Source: Gammaproteobacteria bacterium (GTDB lineage: Bacteria; Pseudomonadota; Gammaproteobacteria; Eutrophobiales; Eutrophobiaceae). Taken from it: DNA of 64,000 bases. Below the pieces are notes generated by a model. That model was given only the letters and a program-made list of their open reading frames with translations. It had not been told where the DNA came from and did not search any database. How positions within the stretch are numbered: position 1 is the first letter of the stretch; the number at the start of each line of letters is the position of its first letter. Both the position numbers and the translations under genes were made by a program. Where the stretch lies: assembly GCA_947480335.1 (NCBI GenBank), contig CANKCB010000005.1:96647-160646 (forward strand). The letters run 5' to 3'. This document shows, piece after piece, positions 29,803-39,208 of the stretch.

Positions 29803-30134
29803 TGGGACGCAGTCAGCCCGCGATAGAAGAAGTGCTCGCATCGCATATTGCTGGCGAACTGTCAGCGTTACATCCGACCCATATTGCACGCTTCGAAGCG
29901 ATGCGGGTTACACCCAGACTGCTTCCGGTAAGCAATACTCCAGGTGAATATGTTTATGTTGTGGCCGAAACACAAGGTAAGGTGCTGTTTTATTCAGATA
30001 TGGACGAAGCCTGGGGTTTGCAATCGCAGGATAATTTGGGTGGCATCACCCTGTTAACGGATGATTTGTACCAGTTATCCCAGCTATTGCATCAACTGTA
30101 TGGTGCACCGAACATACGCACCTGTGGAGGGTGA
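29802..30134 (+). CDS. Hypothetical protein, 110 aa
   Basis: A short soluble protein starting at a GTG that shares a base with the upstream stop (TAGTG), so it is probably co-translated with the cupin gene. It has no signal peptide. A central beta-rich segment (EYVYVVAETQGKVLFYSDMD) and a C-terminal helix (LYQLSQLLHQLYG) are visible. No family was recognised. Confidence 0.6.
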   Translation: MGRSQPAIEEVLASHIAGELSALHPTHIARFEAMRVTPRLLPVSNTPGEYVYVVAETQGKVLFYSDMDEAWGLQSQDNLGGITLLTDDLYQLSQLLHQLYGAPNIRTCGG

Positions 30135-30238
30135 TAGCAGGTAGCATTAACAGCAACAGAGACAAGAGTGCTGTCTTTGCATTACCATAGCTTTTTCCGT
30201 TTAAATACAATCAAAACTTTCCATTCTGGAGTTATTAT

Positions 30239-31033
30239 ATGCGTCTAAACATGCGTTGGTTGTTCCGGGTTTCGATTATCACCTTACTGGTTAGTGCCGG
30301 CCCACTGTCCGCGGCTGAGGTACATGTAATGATTTCAGCCGGCTTCTACAAGGCCTACTCTGAACTGGTGCCAGTATTTGAAAAGGAGACGGGCCACAAA
30401 CTGATTACCACACGCGGACCGTCAACGGGTGATTCACCTGAGGCTATACCAACGAGATTGAAGAATGGTGAACCTGCGGATGTCTTGTTGATGATTGGTG
30501 CATCGGTGGATGATCTGACCAAGGCAGGACTGGTGCGTGCAGGGAGCAAGGTCGATCTGGCACGTTCTGAAGTTGGAATGGTAGTCAAGGAAGGTGCAGC
30601 CAAACCGGACATTTCAAATGTTGAGGCATTCAAGCAAACCTTGCTGGCAGCCAAATCGCTGGCTTATTCGGACAGTGCCAGTGGCATCTATTTGTCGACA
30701 ACATTATTTGAAAAATTAGGCATTGCTGAACAGCTCGCGGGTAAAGGTCGCAAGATCAAGGGGCCTCCATCGGGAGAACCGGTTGCGGCTGTGGTGGCAC
30801 GGGGTGAGGCCGAGATTGGTTTTCAGCAGGTCAGTGAATTGATACATGAACCCGGGATCAGTTTTGTGGGTACGATCCCGACTGAGTTGCAACAGGAAAC
30901 CTTTTATTCCGGCGCGATTGCCAATGCGGCCACGCAACCGGAAGCAGCGCAGGCCCTGATCACTTTTCTGGCATCACCCGGAGCGGCCAAAGCAATGGCG
31001 GATGCAGGCTTGACGCCTTTGTCTGCGCCATAG
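30239..31033 (+). CDS. Periplasmic substrate-binding protein (ModA-like), orphan
   Basis: A 264-residue protein with a signal peptide (1-25, LSAAE) and a type II periplasmic binding fold: AGFYKAYSELVPVFEKETGH, then NGEPADVLLM, SASGIYLSTTLFEKLG and AITFLASPGAAKAM-type ending, as in molybdate-binding ModA and its relatives (SBP_bac_11). No ABC permease or ATPase gene lies near it. The ligand could be molybdate, another oxyanion or something else. Confidence 0.8.
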   Translation: MRLNMRWLFRVSIITLLVSAGPLSAAEVHVMISAGFYKAYSELVPVFEKETGHKLITTRGPSTGDSPEAIPTRLKNGEPADVLLMIGASVDDLTKAGLVRAGSKVDLARSEVGMVVKEGAAKPDISNVEAFKQTLLAAKSLAYSDSASGIYLSTTLFEKLGIAEQLAGKGRKIKGPPSGEPVAAVVARGEAEIGFQQVSELIHEPGISFVGTIPTELQQETFYSGAIANAATQPEAAQALITFLASPGAAKAMADAGLTPLSAP

Positions 31034-31108
31034 ATGGACAGGATTCTACAAGTCATTACATCTAGCTATTAAACAATTAAACAAAGTAATCAAACAGGAG
31101 GGTAGGGT

Positions 31109-31615
31109 ATGAACAAGATAATGACGGGTTTGGGTGTGGCGATTACCATCGTGTGCGCCAGTGTTTCGGCACAGGAATCGACTGTGTCTGCAACGATGAA
31201 TGTGGTGACAGCGACCGGTACAGCAGAATCTGTTGGAACAGTCAGTTTCCGACAAGGAGAGCATGGTGTAATCATTGAGCCGAATCTGGCTGGTCTGACT
31301 CCAGGGCCTCTGGGAGCACATGTGCACCAGAATCCGGATTGCGGACCGGGCGCGGATGGGACGCCAGCAGGTGCAGCGGGTACGCATATCGATCCGAGCT
31401 CAACCGGCAAACACGAAGGGCCTTATGGTCAGGGGCATCTGGGAGATTTACCGAACCTGACCGTTGAGCAGGACGGTACAGTCAAGATTCCGGTACAGGC
31501 CCCACGTTTGAAAATGGCTGATCTGACGGGCCGTTCATTTATGATTCATGCTGGCAAGGATGATTACAGTGCTCAGCCGGGTGGTGCCAGAAAGTATTGT
31601 GGTTTAATCAAATAA
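31109..31615 (+). CDS. sodC: Superoxide dismutase [Cu-Zn] family protein
   Basis: A 168-residue exported enzyme (signal peptide 1-21) that dismutes superoxide in the periplasm. Copper and zinc ligand regions are present: AHVHQNPDCGP, then AAGTHIDPSSTGKHEGP, GHLGDLPNL and FMIHAGKDDYS, with the terminal GGARKYCG carrying the conserved arginine and disulfide cysteine. The spacing is normal for bacterial SodC. It lies 19 bp before the PEBP gene. It complements katG and trxC in the window's oxidative-defence theme. Confidence 0.93.
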   Translation: MNKIMTGLGVAITIVCASVSAQESTVSATMNVVTATGTAESVGTVSFRQGEHGVIIEPNLAGLTPGPLGAHVHQNPDCGPGADGTPAGAAGTHIDPSSTGKHEGPYGQGHLGDLPNLTVEQDGTVKIPVQAPRLKMADLTGRSFMIHAGKDDYSAQPGGARKYCGLIK

Positions 31616-31634
31616 GAAGATAAGGAGAGTAGAT

Positions 31635-32189
31635 ATGTTGTACAGGCAATTCATGTTACTGGTCGGTTTGACCATCTTGTCAAATCTGGCAATCGCTCAG
31701 CAATTTGAGCTGAGCAGTCCGACCATAAAACCGGATTCGACACTGACACAGGAACAGGTATTTAACGGGTTTGGTTGCGCGGGTCAGAACCTGTCGCCTG
31801 TATTGCAATGGACAGCCGGGCCAGCAGAGACGAAAAGTTATGCGCTGACAGTCTATGATCCCGATGCCCCTACCGGTTCCGGCTGGTGGCATTGGGTGGT
31901 CTACAATATTCCGGCAGGAACAACCGAGCTGCAGGCCGGTGCGGGTGATGTCTCCGGTCAGAAGTTACCAGCAGGAGCATTGCAGGGCCGCACCGATTTC
32001 GGGACCCAGGCCTTTGGTGGCGCCTGTCCACCCGAAGGTGACAAACCACATCATTATATATTTACCGTTTATGCGTTAAAGATTGAGAAGATAGAAGTAC
32101 CGGTAGATTCGACAGCAGCAATGATTGGTTTCATGATCAATGCGAATGCTGTTGGCAAGGCCAGCTTCACTGCCACATTTGGTCGTTAA
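31635..32189 (+). CDS. YbhB/YbcL-family (PEBP) exported protein
   Basis: A 184-residue phosphatidylethanolamine-binding-protein relative with a signal peptide (1-21). Family motifs are NLSPVLQW, YDPDAPTGSGWWHWVVYNIP and PPEGDKPHHYIFTVYAL. Bacterial members are often annotated as Raf-kinase-inhibitor-like, but their function is unknown. It is the second gene of a short unit with sodC and ends before a strong hairpin. Confidence 0.92.
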   Translation: MLYRQFMLLVGLTILSNLAIAQQFELSSPTIKPDSTLTQEQVFNGFGCAGQNLSPVLQWTAGPAETKSYALTVYDPDAPTGSGWWHWVVYNIPAGTTELQAGAGDVSGQKLPAGALQGRTDFGTQAFGGACPPEGDKPHHYIFTVYALKIEKIEVPVDSTAAMIGFMINANAVGKASFTATFGR

Positions 32190-32215
32190 TCAAAATAAAT
32201 AAACTGAAACAAAAC

Positions 32216-32242
32216 AGGGGAAAGGTTTGAAGCCTTTCCCCT
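32216..32242. terminator. Bidirectional terminator hairpin
   Basis: AGGGGAAAGG (32216-32225) pairs perfectly with CCTTTCCCCT (32233-32242) around a 7-base loop, between the convergent PEBP and clpA genes. The A-rich side upstream could serve as a T-run for clpA on the minus strand. Confidence 0.85.
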
Positions 32243-32272
32243 GGTCGTAATTGTTACTTTTGTTTGTGCTGA

Positions 32273-34543
32273 TTAATGTACGGTGGATTCTGTTTCCTTT
32301 TCCAGGATTTCGATGTGCAGGCTGTTGTTCTGTTCAGAAATGATAATATGGCCACCATGCTCCAGTTTGCCAAACAGTAGCTCTTCCGCCAGAGGCTTTT
32401 TGATCTTGTCCTGGATGATGCGTGCCATCGGTCTTGCACCCATCAGTTTGTCGTAGCCATTCGTACCCAGCCACAATCTTGCTGAGTCATCGACTTCCAT
32501 CGTAACTTTCTTGTCATCCAGCTGCGCCTGCAATTCAACCAGAAACTTGTCGACCACATTCTGGATAGTGACAGGATCCAGCGAATTGAATTCAATAATG
32601 GCATCGAGCCGGTTGCGGAATTCCGGACTGAACGTGCGTTTGATTACTTCCATCGCATCGGACTGATGGTCCTGCTGGGTAAAGCCTACTGAAGCGCGAC
32701 TGATACGATCGGCACCGGCATTCGTGGTCATCACAATGATGACATTGCGAAAATCAGCCTTGCGACCATTTGTGTCTGTCAGTGTGCCGTGATCCATAAC
32801 CTGTAACATCAGATTAAAAACGTCCGGATGGGCTTTTTCCATTTCATCAAGTAGCAGTACGGAATGAGGATGCTTGCTGATTGCGTCAGTCAAAAGACCT
32901 CCCTGATCAAATCCGACATAGCCAGGAGGTGCACCAATCAGACGCGATACGGTATGGCGCTCCATGTATTCTGACATATCAAAACGAATCAGCTCAATTC
33001 CCATTACCCGTGACAATTGCCGGGTGACTTCGGTTTTGCCGACACCGGTTGGTCCAGCAAACAGGAATGCGCCAATCGGTGTCTGTGGATTGCCAAGACC
33101 GGTTCTGGCCATCTTGATGGCTGAGGTTAATGTTTCGATGGCCTTGTCCTGACCGAACACCACCATCTTCAGGTTTCGCTCCAGATTTCGCATCACATCC
33201 TTGTCATTGCTGTTGACCGTTTTGGGTGGGATCCGGGCCACCTTGGCGACAATGTTTTCAATTTCAGTGACGCCGATGGTTTTTTTCCGGCGTGACGGGG
33301 CGAGCAGGCGTTGTGAGGCGCCGGCCTCGTCAATAATATCTATGGCCTTGTCCGGCAGATGGCGGTCGGTAATGTACCGATCGGTCAGCTCTACGGCCGA
33401 GCGCAGAGCCTGATTGGTGTATTTTACGCCGTGGTGATCTTCAAAACGCGATTTGAGGCCCTGCAGAATCTTGATGCTTTCATCGATACTGGGCTCGCTT
33501 ACATCAATCTTCTGGAAACGTCTGGACAATGCGCGATCCTTTTCAAAGATCCCGCGGTATTCCTGATAGGTGGTAGAGCCAATGCATTTCAAGTCACCAG
33601 ATGCCAGCACCGGTTTGATGATATTGGACGCATCCATGACGCCGCCGGATGCGGCTCCGGCACCGATGATCATATGGATTTCATCAATAAACAAGACTGA
33701 GCCTGGTTCACGTTTCAGCTGGTTGATGACACCTTTCAGACGTTTCTCAAAATCACCGCGGTATTTGGTACCAGCCAGCAAGGCGCCAAGATCAAGAGCA
33801 TAGATTGTGGCATTGGCCAGAATTTCCGGCACTTCCTTGTCGACGATTTTCTTCGCCAGACCTTCTGCTATTGCCGTTTTACCAACACCGGCTTCGCCGA
33901 CGTACAACGGGTTGTTCTTGCGCCGACGGCACAGGATCTGGATGGTGCGTTCAACTTCTTCATCACGGCCAATCAACGGATCGATTTTACCGAGACTCGC
34001 CTGTTCGTTCAGATTGACAGCATAGGCCTGCAACGGATTATTGCCTCCGTCTTCCTGTTTGCCTTCTTCCTCACCGTGGCCAGCTTCCGGTTTACCCTGT
34101 TCGTTTTCAGGGATCCGCGCAATACCGTGAGCGATGTAGTTGACCACGTCCAGCCGGGCGATATTTTGCCGACTGAGAAAATAGGCAGCATGTGATTCAC
34201 GTTCACCAAATATGGCAACCAGCACATTGGCACCGGTGACTTCTTTCTTGCCGGAGGATTGCACGTGGAATACGGCGCGTTGCAGTACACGTTGGAAGCC
34301 TAACGTGGGCTGGGTTTCGCGTTCATCATCTTCCTGCAGTATTGGAGCATTTTCGGTGATGAACTTTGCCAACTCGTCATGCAGTACATTCAGATTGGCA
34401 CCACAGGCCTGTAATACCCTTAAGGCAGACGGGTTTTCCAGCAAGGCAAGCAGCAGATGTTCTACGGTGATGAATTCATGACGCTGATCCCGCGCACGTC
34501 TGAATGCTTCGTTTAATGTCAGTTCCAGTTCTTTGTCTAGCAT
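32273..34543 (-). CDS. clpA: ATP-dependent Clp protease ATP-binding subunit ClpA
   Basis: A 756-residue AAA+ unfoldase. It has an N-terminal Clp repeat domain, a first ATPase module (Walker [14 protein letters not shown]), a second module ([13 protein letters not shown]), and a C-terminal region ending in an acidic/serine-rich tail. ClpA feeds unfolded substrates to ClpP and takes N-degron substrates from ClpS. clpS lies 3 bp upstream, the classic clpS-clpA pair. Confidence 0.97.
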   Translation of the reverse strand: MLDKELELTLNEAFRRARDQRHEFITVEHLLLALLENPSALRVLQACGANLNVLHDELAKFITENAPILQEDDERETQPTLGFQRVLQRAVFHVQSSGKKEVTGANVLVAIFGERESHAAYFLSRQNIARLDVVNYIAHGIARIPENEQGKPEAGHGEEEGKQEDGGNNPLQAYAVNLNEQASLGKIDPLIGRDEEVERTIQILCRRRKNNPLYVGEAGVGKTAIAEGLAKKIVDKEVPEILANATIYALDLGALLAGTKYRGDFEKRLKGVINQLKREPGSVLFIDEIHMIIGAGAASGGVMDASNIIKPVLASGDLKCIGSTTYQEYRGIFEKDRALSRRFQKIDVSEPSIDESIKILQGLKSRFEDHHGVKYTNQALRSAVELTDRYITDRHLPDKAIDIIDEAGASQRLLAPSRRKKTIGVTEIENIVAKVARIPPKTVNSNDKDVMRNLERNLKMVVFGQDKAIETLTSAIKMARTGLGNPQTPIGAFLFAGPTGVGKTEVTRQLSRVMGIELIRFDMSEYMERHTVSRLIGAPPGYVGFDQGGLLTDAISKHPHSVLLLDEMEKAHPDVFNLMLQVMDHGTLTDTNGRKADFRNVIIVMTTNAGADRISRASVGFTQQDHQSDAMEVIKRTFSPEFRNRLDAIIEFNSLDPVTIQNVVDKFLVELQAQLDDKKVTMEVDDSARLWLGTNGYDKLMGARPMARIIQDKIKKPLAEELLFGKLEHGGHIIISEQNNSLHIEILEKETESTVH

Positions 34544-34546
34544 GGT

Positions 34547-34867
34547 TCAGGCCTTCTCCATAGTACAGAGTAGTGGATGCTGGTTTTCGCGTGAATAATT
34601 GTTTACTAGTTCTACCTTGGTTTCCGCTATTTCATGGGTAAATATACCGCAAACACCCTTGCCGCGAGTATGTACCTCAAGCATAACTCTGGTCGAGGTT
34701 TCCCGATCCAGACTAAAAAAGCTCTCCAATACATGCACGACAAACTCCATAGGTGTGTAGTCGTCATTAACAAGGATAACCTTGTATAAGGGTGGCCGTT
34801 GCAGCTGCGGTTTACTTTCCTGCAGCGCCAGTCCTTCTTCGTGTTGATTTCCGGTTTTTTCAGCCAT
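34547..34867 (-). CDS. clpS: ATP-dependent Clp protease adaptor ClpS
   Basis: A 106-residue adaptor that binds N-degrons and the ClpA N-domain. The flexible N-terminus is followed by [20 protein letters not shown], the signature of ClpS, with the N-degron pocket residues Asn-Asp and the later HxxG-type motif ([20 protein letters not shown]). clpA follows immediately. Upstream is about 200 bp of A/T-rich sequence shared with the divergent Nudix gene; no cspD is present. Confidence 0.96.
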   Translation of the reverse strand: MAEKTGNQHEEGLALQESKPQLQRPPLYKVILVNDDYTPMEFVVHVLESFFSLDRETSTRVMLEVHTRGKGVCGIFTHEIAETKVELVNNYSRENQHPLLCTMEKA

Positions 34868-35072
34868 TTGTATGCGGTTCAGTTTATCCTGTTTTGGTTA
34901 GAATATACATAATCGAAAAAGATTCATAAATGAATTAATCGACCATGCACATCCGAATATTTATAGAGCCTTTCTTAGAGCTGTAGTACAGTGACAGCAC
35001 GCTTGCATAACTGTTTCAAAACAGGACACATTTAATGCCAATTCCGGTTGGATAGGGCGCAATTACGAAATT

Positions 35073-35714
35073 ATGAATTTCTGTGACCAGTTTTATGCCC
35101 GTCTGTTGGCCTTGTCTGAGCGTCCAGCCCAGCTGTTTCCCAGGGATATCTTTCCGGACAATTATCGTACTGCCGCCGTGTTACTCGCTTTCTGGCCGGA
35201 ACCGGATGGATCTGTTGGTCTGGTACTGACCCGACGGTCGGACCATCTGCGTCACCATCAAGGCCAGGTTTCCTTTCCCGGTGGCAGTATGCAGGCAGAG
35301 GATGTCTCGGCGGTACAGACGGCACTGCGAGAGGCCGAGGAAGAACTCGCCCTGTCGGCACAACATGTCACGATCATGGGGCGTCTCGATGATGCTTGGA
35401 GCCGGTTTGGCTATCATGTGGTTCCGGTGGTCGGCTGGTTGCAACAACGCCCACAACTGATACCGGATCCGGATGAGGTAGCGGAGGTCATTATTGCCGA
35501 TGTGGCCACGCTGATGCGCCCGGAAGCTTCCTGCATGCATCAGCTGGCTGACCGACACTCACAAGCCTATCGCTGGGAACAGGGGTATGTGTGGGGATTG
35601 ACGGCTGAAATCCTGCTGGAGTTGTTTTTGTGGGTACGAGGTGAAGATTCGAATCGGCGTGATTTCAGGCTGGCGTATATGCGGAAACAGTTGGGTGAGG
35701 GGGATATTACGTGA
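35073..35714 (+). CDS. Nudix hydrolase, CoA pyrophosphatase (NudL/YeaB)-type
   Basis: A 213-residue protein with the CoA-pyrophosphatase leader (LTRRSDHLRHHQGQVSFPGG) running into a Nudix box (GGSMQAED...REAEEELAL). The box has Ala in place of the usual Gly near its end. It probably cleaves CoA or its derivatives. It diverges from clpS. Its TGA stop opens a heptamer repeat array. Confidence 0.88.
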   Translation: MNFCDQFYARLLALSERPAQLFPRDIFPDNYRTAAVLLAFWPEPDGSVGLVLTRRSDHLRHHQGQVSFPGGSMQAEDVSAVQTALREAEEELALSAQHVTIMGRLDDAWSRFGYHVVPVVGWLQQRPQLIPDPDEVAEVIIADVATLMRPEASCMHQLADRHSQAYRWEQGYVWGLTAEILLELFLWVRGEDSNRRDFRLAYMRKQLGEGDIT

Positions 35715-35732
35715 GGAGTGAAGGGTGAGGAG
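35712..35732 (+). repeat. 7-bp tandem repeat, three copies
   Basis: TGAGGAG, TGAAGGG, TGAGGAG; the first TGA is the stop codon of the Nudix gene. A mirror-image array lies at 35935-35962 at the end of convergent dapE. Confidence 0.82.
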
Positions 35733-35757
35733 TTAAATATCCTGCATACTTAGCTTA

Positions 35758-35902
35758 CGTCATTCCCGCGCAAGCGGGAATCATGTCAAACAACTTATTC
35801 CCGCTGTCAAACTAGCGAAACCAACCTCTAATTAATTTCATAACTATCCATAGGGTTACCTGGATTCTGGGTCGTTCTGCATGTGCGGCCCGGGAATGAT
35901 GA
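35758..35902. repeat. Composite palindromic repeat (CATTCCCGC / CTGGATTCTGG type)
   Basis: CGTCATTCCCGC is followed by a 4-base loop and GCGGGAAT (hairpin 35762-35781). About 90 bp later CTGGATTCTGGGTCGTTCTG and GGGAATGATGA close the element. The ends carry CGTCATTCC and GGAATGATG, inverted copies. It resembles the dispersed repeat at 6329-6415 and is of REP/BIME type. It fills the gap between convergent Nudix and dapE genes. Confidence 0.7.
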
Positions 35903-35934
35903 TTGATGGTTTATTATTTCAGAGTACATCCAAA

Positions 35935-35962
35935 ATCCTCACGCCCTACGCCTCACTCCTCA
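35935..35962 (-). repeat. 7-bp tandem repeat, four copies
   Basis: On the minus strand: TGAGGAG, TGAGGCG, TAGGGCG, TGAGGAT. The first TGA (35962-35960) is the stop codon of dapE. Confidence 0.82.
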
Positions 35963-37090
35963 CAATTTACCCGACAGCAGCCCCGAGATAATCCTCTCAT
36001 ACATGCCCGAAAGTAACTCAAGGTCACTCACTTTCACGCATTCATTCAGCTTATGTATCGTTTCGTTGACAGGTCCTAGTTCCACCACCTCCGCGCCGGT
36101 AGGGGCAATATAACGTCCATCCGAAGTACCCCCGGAGGTGGAAATAGTAGGGGATTGTCCAGTCATGTCCTGTATAACCTGACGGGTTACCTTTAACAAT
36201 TCTCCGGCGGCAGTCAGAAACGGTTTGCTGGAGGGTAACCATTCCAGTTCAAAGCGCAGTTCATGCCTGTTCAGCAGCGCTTCTATTCGTTCAATGAGCT
36301 GTTCCTCGGTTACCTCGGTCGAATAGCGGAAATTAAACTGGATTTTCACGGTTCCGGGGATCACATTGTCAGCTCCGGTACCTGCATTGATGTTCGAGAT
36401 CTGGAAGCTGGTCGGGGTATAAAACTGGTTTCCCCGGTCCCAGACGGTATCACATAGCTCATTCAGTACTGGCATGATTCGGTGTACGGGATTTTCCGAT
36501 CGCTCCGGATAAGCTACATGTCCTTGCATGCCATGTACGAGCAAATGTCCGGTCAAGGAACCACGTCGGCCATTTTTTACTGTATCCCCCACCACGTCCT
36601 GGCTGGAAGGTTCACCAACAATACACCATTTGATACGGATGCCTTGTTGGGTCAGATATTCGACTACGCGGGTTGTGCCATTCACTGCACGGCCTTCCTC
36701 ATCCGAAGTCAGCAACATGGCCAGCGTGCCCTTATGTTGTGGGTGGGTGGCTACAAAGCGTTCCATAGCGGTGACCATGGCGGCGACACTGCCTTTCATA
36801 TCTGCCGCACCCCGGCCATACAGATAGCCATTGCGGATTTCAGGTGCATACGGACTGGAGTGCCATTTATCCAGTGGTCCGGGTGGTACCACATCGGTAT
36901 GTCCGAGTAGACAGAGCACCGGATCGCCGGTTCCATGGGTAATCCAGAGATTGTCGGTATCTTCAAACCGTAACGGCACGGCTATAAAACCGGCCAACTC
37001 AAGTCGATTGGAGAGCAGCGGTATACAACCGGCATCATCCGGGGTTACCGAGGGTAATTTAATCAGCGCAGTGGCGAGCTCGAGTGTCAT
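35960..37090 (-). CDS. dapE: Succinyl-diaminopimelate desuccinylase
   Basis: A 376-residue M20 zinc hydrolase that releases succinate from N-succinyl-LL-diaminopimelate on the way to lysine and peptidoglycan. Family motifs are CLLGHTDVVPPGP (metal His and Asp), GRGAADMKGS, LTSDEEGRAVNGT (catalytic and bridging glutamates), VGEPSS and the C-terminal PVNETIHKLNE. Length fits the family. It is convergent with the Nudix gene, and its last codons run straight into a heptamer repeat. Confidence 0.94.
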   Translation of the reverse strand: MTLELATALIKLPSVTPDDAGCIPLLSNRLELAGFIAVPLRFEDTDNLWITHGTGDPVLCLLGHTDVVPPGPLDKWHSSPYAPEIRNGYLYGRGAADMKGSVAAMVTAMERFVATHPQHKGTLAMLLTSDEEGRAVNGTTRVVEYLTQQGIRIKWCIVGEPSSQDVVGDTVKNGRRGSLTGHLLVHGMQGHVAYPERSENPVHRIMPVLNELCDTVWDRGNQFYTPTSFQISNINAGTGADNVIPGTVKIQFNFRYSTEVTEEQLIERIEALLNRHELRFELEWLPSSKPFLTAAGELLKVTRQVIQDMTGQSPTISTSGGTSDGRYIAPTGAEVVELGPVNETIHKLNECVKVSDLELLSGMYERIISGLLSGKL

Positions 37091-37141
37091 GGTCTGTCAG
37101 CCAGAAAAAGTCAGGAAAATCTACAGGGAAATGGTTAAATG

Positions 37142-37774
37142 TCAATTGTTCCGGCGTCGTTTGTTTTTTGCGTTCGGGGAATTTTCCCGGTCATAGATAC
37201 GGATGATCTGGATAGGTTCGCCAAATGTGGCGGGTTTCAATTCCAGGGTGACTTTGAGCTGATCGGTTTGCGGGAGCATCTCAAAAGTTTCAAAGATCGA
37301 ACCGCCATCACGGGGTCGTGATTCCACCAGCAGTTTGTCCCCGTCCCAGGAGGCAAAGGCAAAGTCCTGTTTGTCCGATTCGGCACGGCCACTGGCTGTG
37401 ACGACACGTTTACGGTTGTCCGAATAGAATACCCGCACAAAATTTTCAGCGTAACCCAGCCGAAACTCCGGTTCAGTGTATTGTAAGTCGAGGACTTCAT
37501 CATAGGACAGGTGATCGTACAACGCCTGTTCCGGCGGGCCGCCCTTGTAACGGCCCTTGCCGCGTTTGCCGCCGCTGTCCGGCCTGCCACCTGCAGCACG
37601 AATCGATATTTCAACCTGGTTATCCGTGTCATCACTGAGTTTATCGTTGATGACCCAGTGCCCACGAAAGTCAGGTTGGCTGGACACAACAGAATCTTGT
37701 GTGCAGGCCGCCTGCGCACCGTAAAGTAGCAGTATCAAGCAGAAGATTTGCCCGAATAGGCCTGGCTTCATCAT
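37142..37774 (-). CDS. Exported protein of unknown function
   Basis: The frame is open from 38011, but the only plausible signal peptide begins at MMKPGLFGQIFCLILLLYG (ATG 37774), giving about 210 residues. An ATG at 37813 is an alternative; neither has a strong ribosome site. The mature part starts near ACTQDSV and has FRGHWVINDKLSDD, a pattern found in small secreted beta-sandwich or lipocalin-like proteins of unknown role. A basic Gly/Lys loop (GGKRGKGRYKGG) follows, and the C-terminus is strongly basic (KNKRRRNN). It is downstream of no clear operon partner; dapE lies 51 bp further on. Confidence 0.6.
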   Translation of the reverse strand: MMKPGLFGQIFCLILLLYGAQAACTQDSVVSSQPDFRGHWVINDKLSDDTDNQVEISIRAAGGRPDSGGKRGKGRYKGGPPEQALYDHLSYDEVLDLQYTEPEFRLGYAENFVRVFYSDNRKRVVTASGRAESDKQDFAFASWDGDKLLVESRPRDGGSIFETFEMLPQTDQLKVTLELKPATFGEPIQIIRIYDRENSPNAKNKRRRNN

Positions 37775-38102
37775 CGGGTACGTAGTCCGTGGTTGGGAGG
37801 ATTGAGTCAGCATAGTAAATAGCAACACCTGTAAATTCAATGTGTGATTTGACCGCGTCCTGTCGGCAACGTTCATCATGCCACTCTGGTACTGTCCGTT
37901 ATCACTGATCTGGCCTGTTCCTGCCCGGTGCAGACGGAACCCGAGATGCCCTGTTTTGACCTGCCTGTTCGGGGCAAAAAATCCGCTTGTTATGTCCGCT
38001 GGAATCGTCATAATATTTTTGACGCTGCCGGTGGTACTGACCTGTCAGTGGATCAAATTTTTTATAATGACGACAAAATAAATTCCGGAGCCATTTTTAA
38101 GT

Positions 38103-38591
38103 ATGTTGGTAGTTCCTACCTATCTTGCCCAGTCAGGTGTCCACGGTATCGGAGTTTATGCTGGAGTGGCTATCAAGGCAGGGGAAAAGATCTGGGAGTT
38201 TAATCCTGCGGTTGATTTTGTCTATGGTTCCCGCTGGCTGACCCGTTTGTGCAGGGAATCGCCCGATGTCGTTGATTATTTCTGTCTGTATTCCTACAAG
38301 CGGAAAAACCAGTATTACTATGTCACGGATAATGCCCGCTTTATCAATCATTCCACCAGGGATGCCAATATCGGTTTTACCGAGGAAGGCCATGAAATTG
38401 CCTTGCGCGATATCAATGTCGGCGAGGAATTTCTTGAAGACTACTTTATTTCCTATGATACCGATGACTGTTTTGTGCTCGAAATGAATAGTATTGACTG
38501 GAGAGAATACTTCTCCCTGACAGCAAACAAACGCAAACGGATTCTGGACAATATCTCCTACGCATCGCTTTTTTCGCAAACTGCTGTCTAG
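38103..38591 (+). CDS. SET-domain protein (putative lysine methyltransferase) 1
   Basis: A 162-residue stand-alone SET domain. The N-terminal SGVHGIGVYAGVAIKAGEKI is the SET-N strand pair, RFINHSTRDANI (79-90) forms the pseudoknot cofactor site, and RDINVGEEFLEDY (102-114) is the closing motif with the tyrosine. SET enzymes methylate lysine side chains with S-adenosylmethionine. No DNA-binding or other domain is attached. A second SET gene follows after 17 bp and then citrate synthase, so all three are probably co-transcribed. The protein substrate is unknown. Confidence 0.85.
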   Translation: MLVVPTYLAQSGVHGIGVYAGVAIKAGEKIWEFNPAVDFVYGSRWLTRLCRESPDVVDYFCLYSYKRKNQYYYVTDNARFINHSTRDANIGFTEEGHEIALRDINVGEEFLEDYFISYDTDDCFVLEMNSIDWREYFSLTANKRKRILDNISYASLFSQTAV

Positions 38592-38608
38592 AAACAGGCA
38601 CACCTGTC

Positions 38609-39208
38609 ATGATGCACCCCGATACGGAACTCAGATTCGTTAGCCCGGAAATCGGTTTCGGGGTTTTTGCGACACGGTTTATCCCTGCCGGAACCATAAC
38701 GTATGCGCAGGACAGCCTGGATATCATGATCAGTGCTGGCCAATATGCGGCCCTGGGGCCGAGTCAAAAGCGGTCTGTGGATCACTACTCCTTTATTGAT
38801 CCGGACGGAAACAGGGTGTTATGCTGGGATCATGCAAAGTATGTCAACCATTGTTGCCATGCGAATACGATCAGTACCGGTTATGGGTTTGAGATTGCTA
38901 TCAGGGATATCCAGGCCGGCGAACAGGTCACTGATGATTACGGGCTGTTCAACCTGCCTTACGAAATGGACGTAATTTGTGCAAAAAAGGATTGCCGCAA
39001 GAAAATTTCCGGGAAAGACATAGCCAGATACTACGCCGAATGGGATACCAGAATCATTGAGTCCCTGAAGGTGGCAGACAAGGTACCACAGGCCTTGCTC
39101 CCGTACATGGATCAGGAAATCAGAGAGAGTGTTTTTTCATATATTGCTGGCAAGACAGAATACAAGTCTGTGTTGCAGACGCAATATCAACAAGAGGCGT
39201 GTTTATGA
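38609..39208 (+). CDS. SET-domain protein (putative lysine methyltransferase) 2
   Basis: A 199-residue SET protein, divergent from its neighbour. GFGVFATRFIPAGT begins the fold, KYVNHCCHANT (77-87) is the pseudoknot, and IQAGEQVTDDYG (101-112) is the closing motif. Cysteines after the domain (CAKKDCRKK, 124-132) together with the NHCC pair could form a post-SET zinc site, absent from the first SET protein. The stop codon overlaps the ATG of citrate synthase (ATGA, 39205-39208), implying coupled translation. This raises the possibility that citrate synthase or another central enzyme is its substrate, which is an inference only. Confidence 0.84.
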   Translation: MMHPDTELRFVSPEIGFGVFATRFIPAGTITYAQDSLDIMISAGQYAALGPSQKRSVDHYSFIDPDGNRVLCWDHAKYVNHCCHANTISTGYGFEIAIRDIQAGEQVTDDYGLFNLPYEMDVICAKKDCRKKISGKDIARYYAEWDTRIIESLKVADKVPQALLPYMDQEIRESVFSYIAGKTEYKSVLQTQYQQEACL

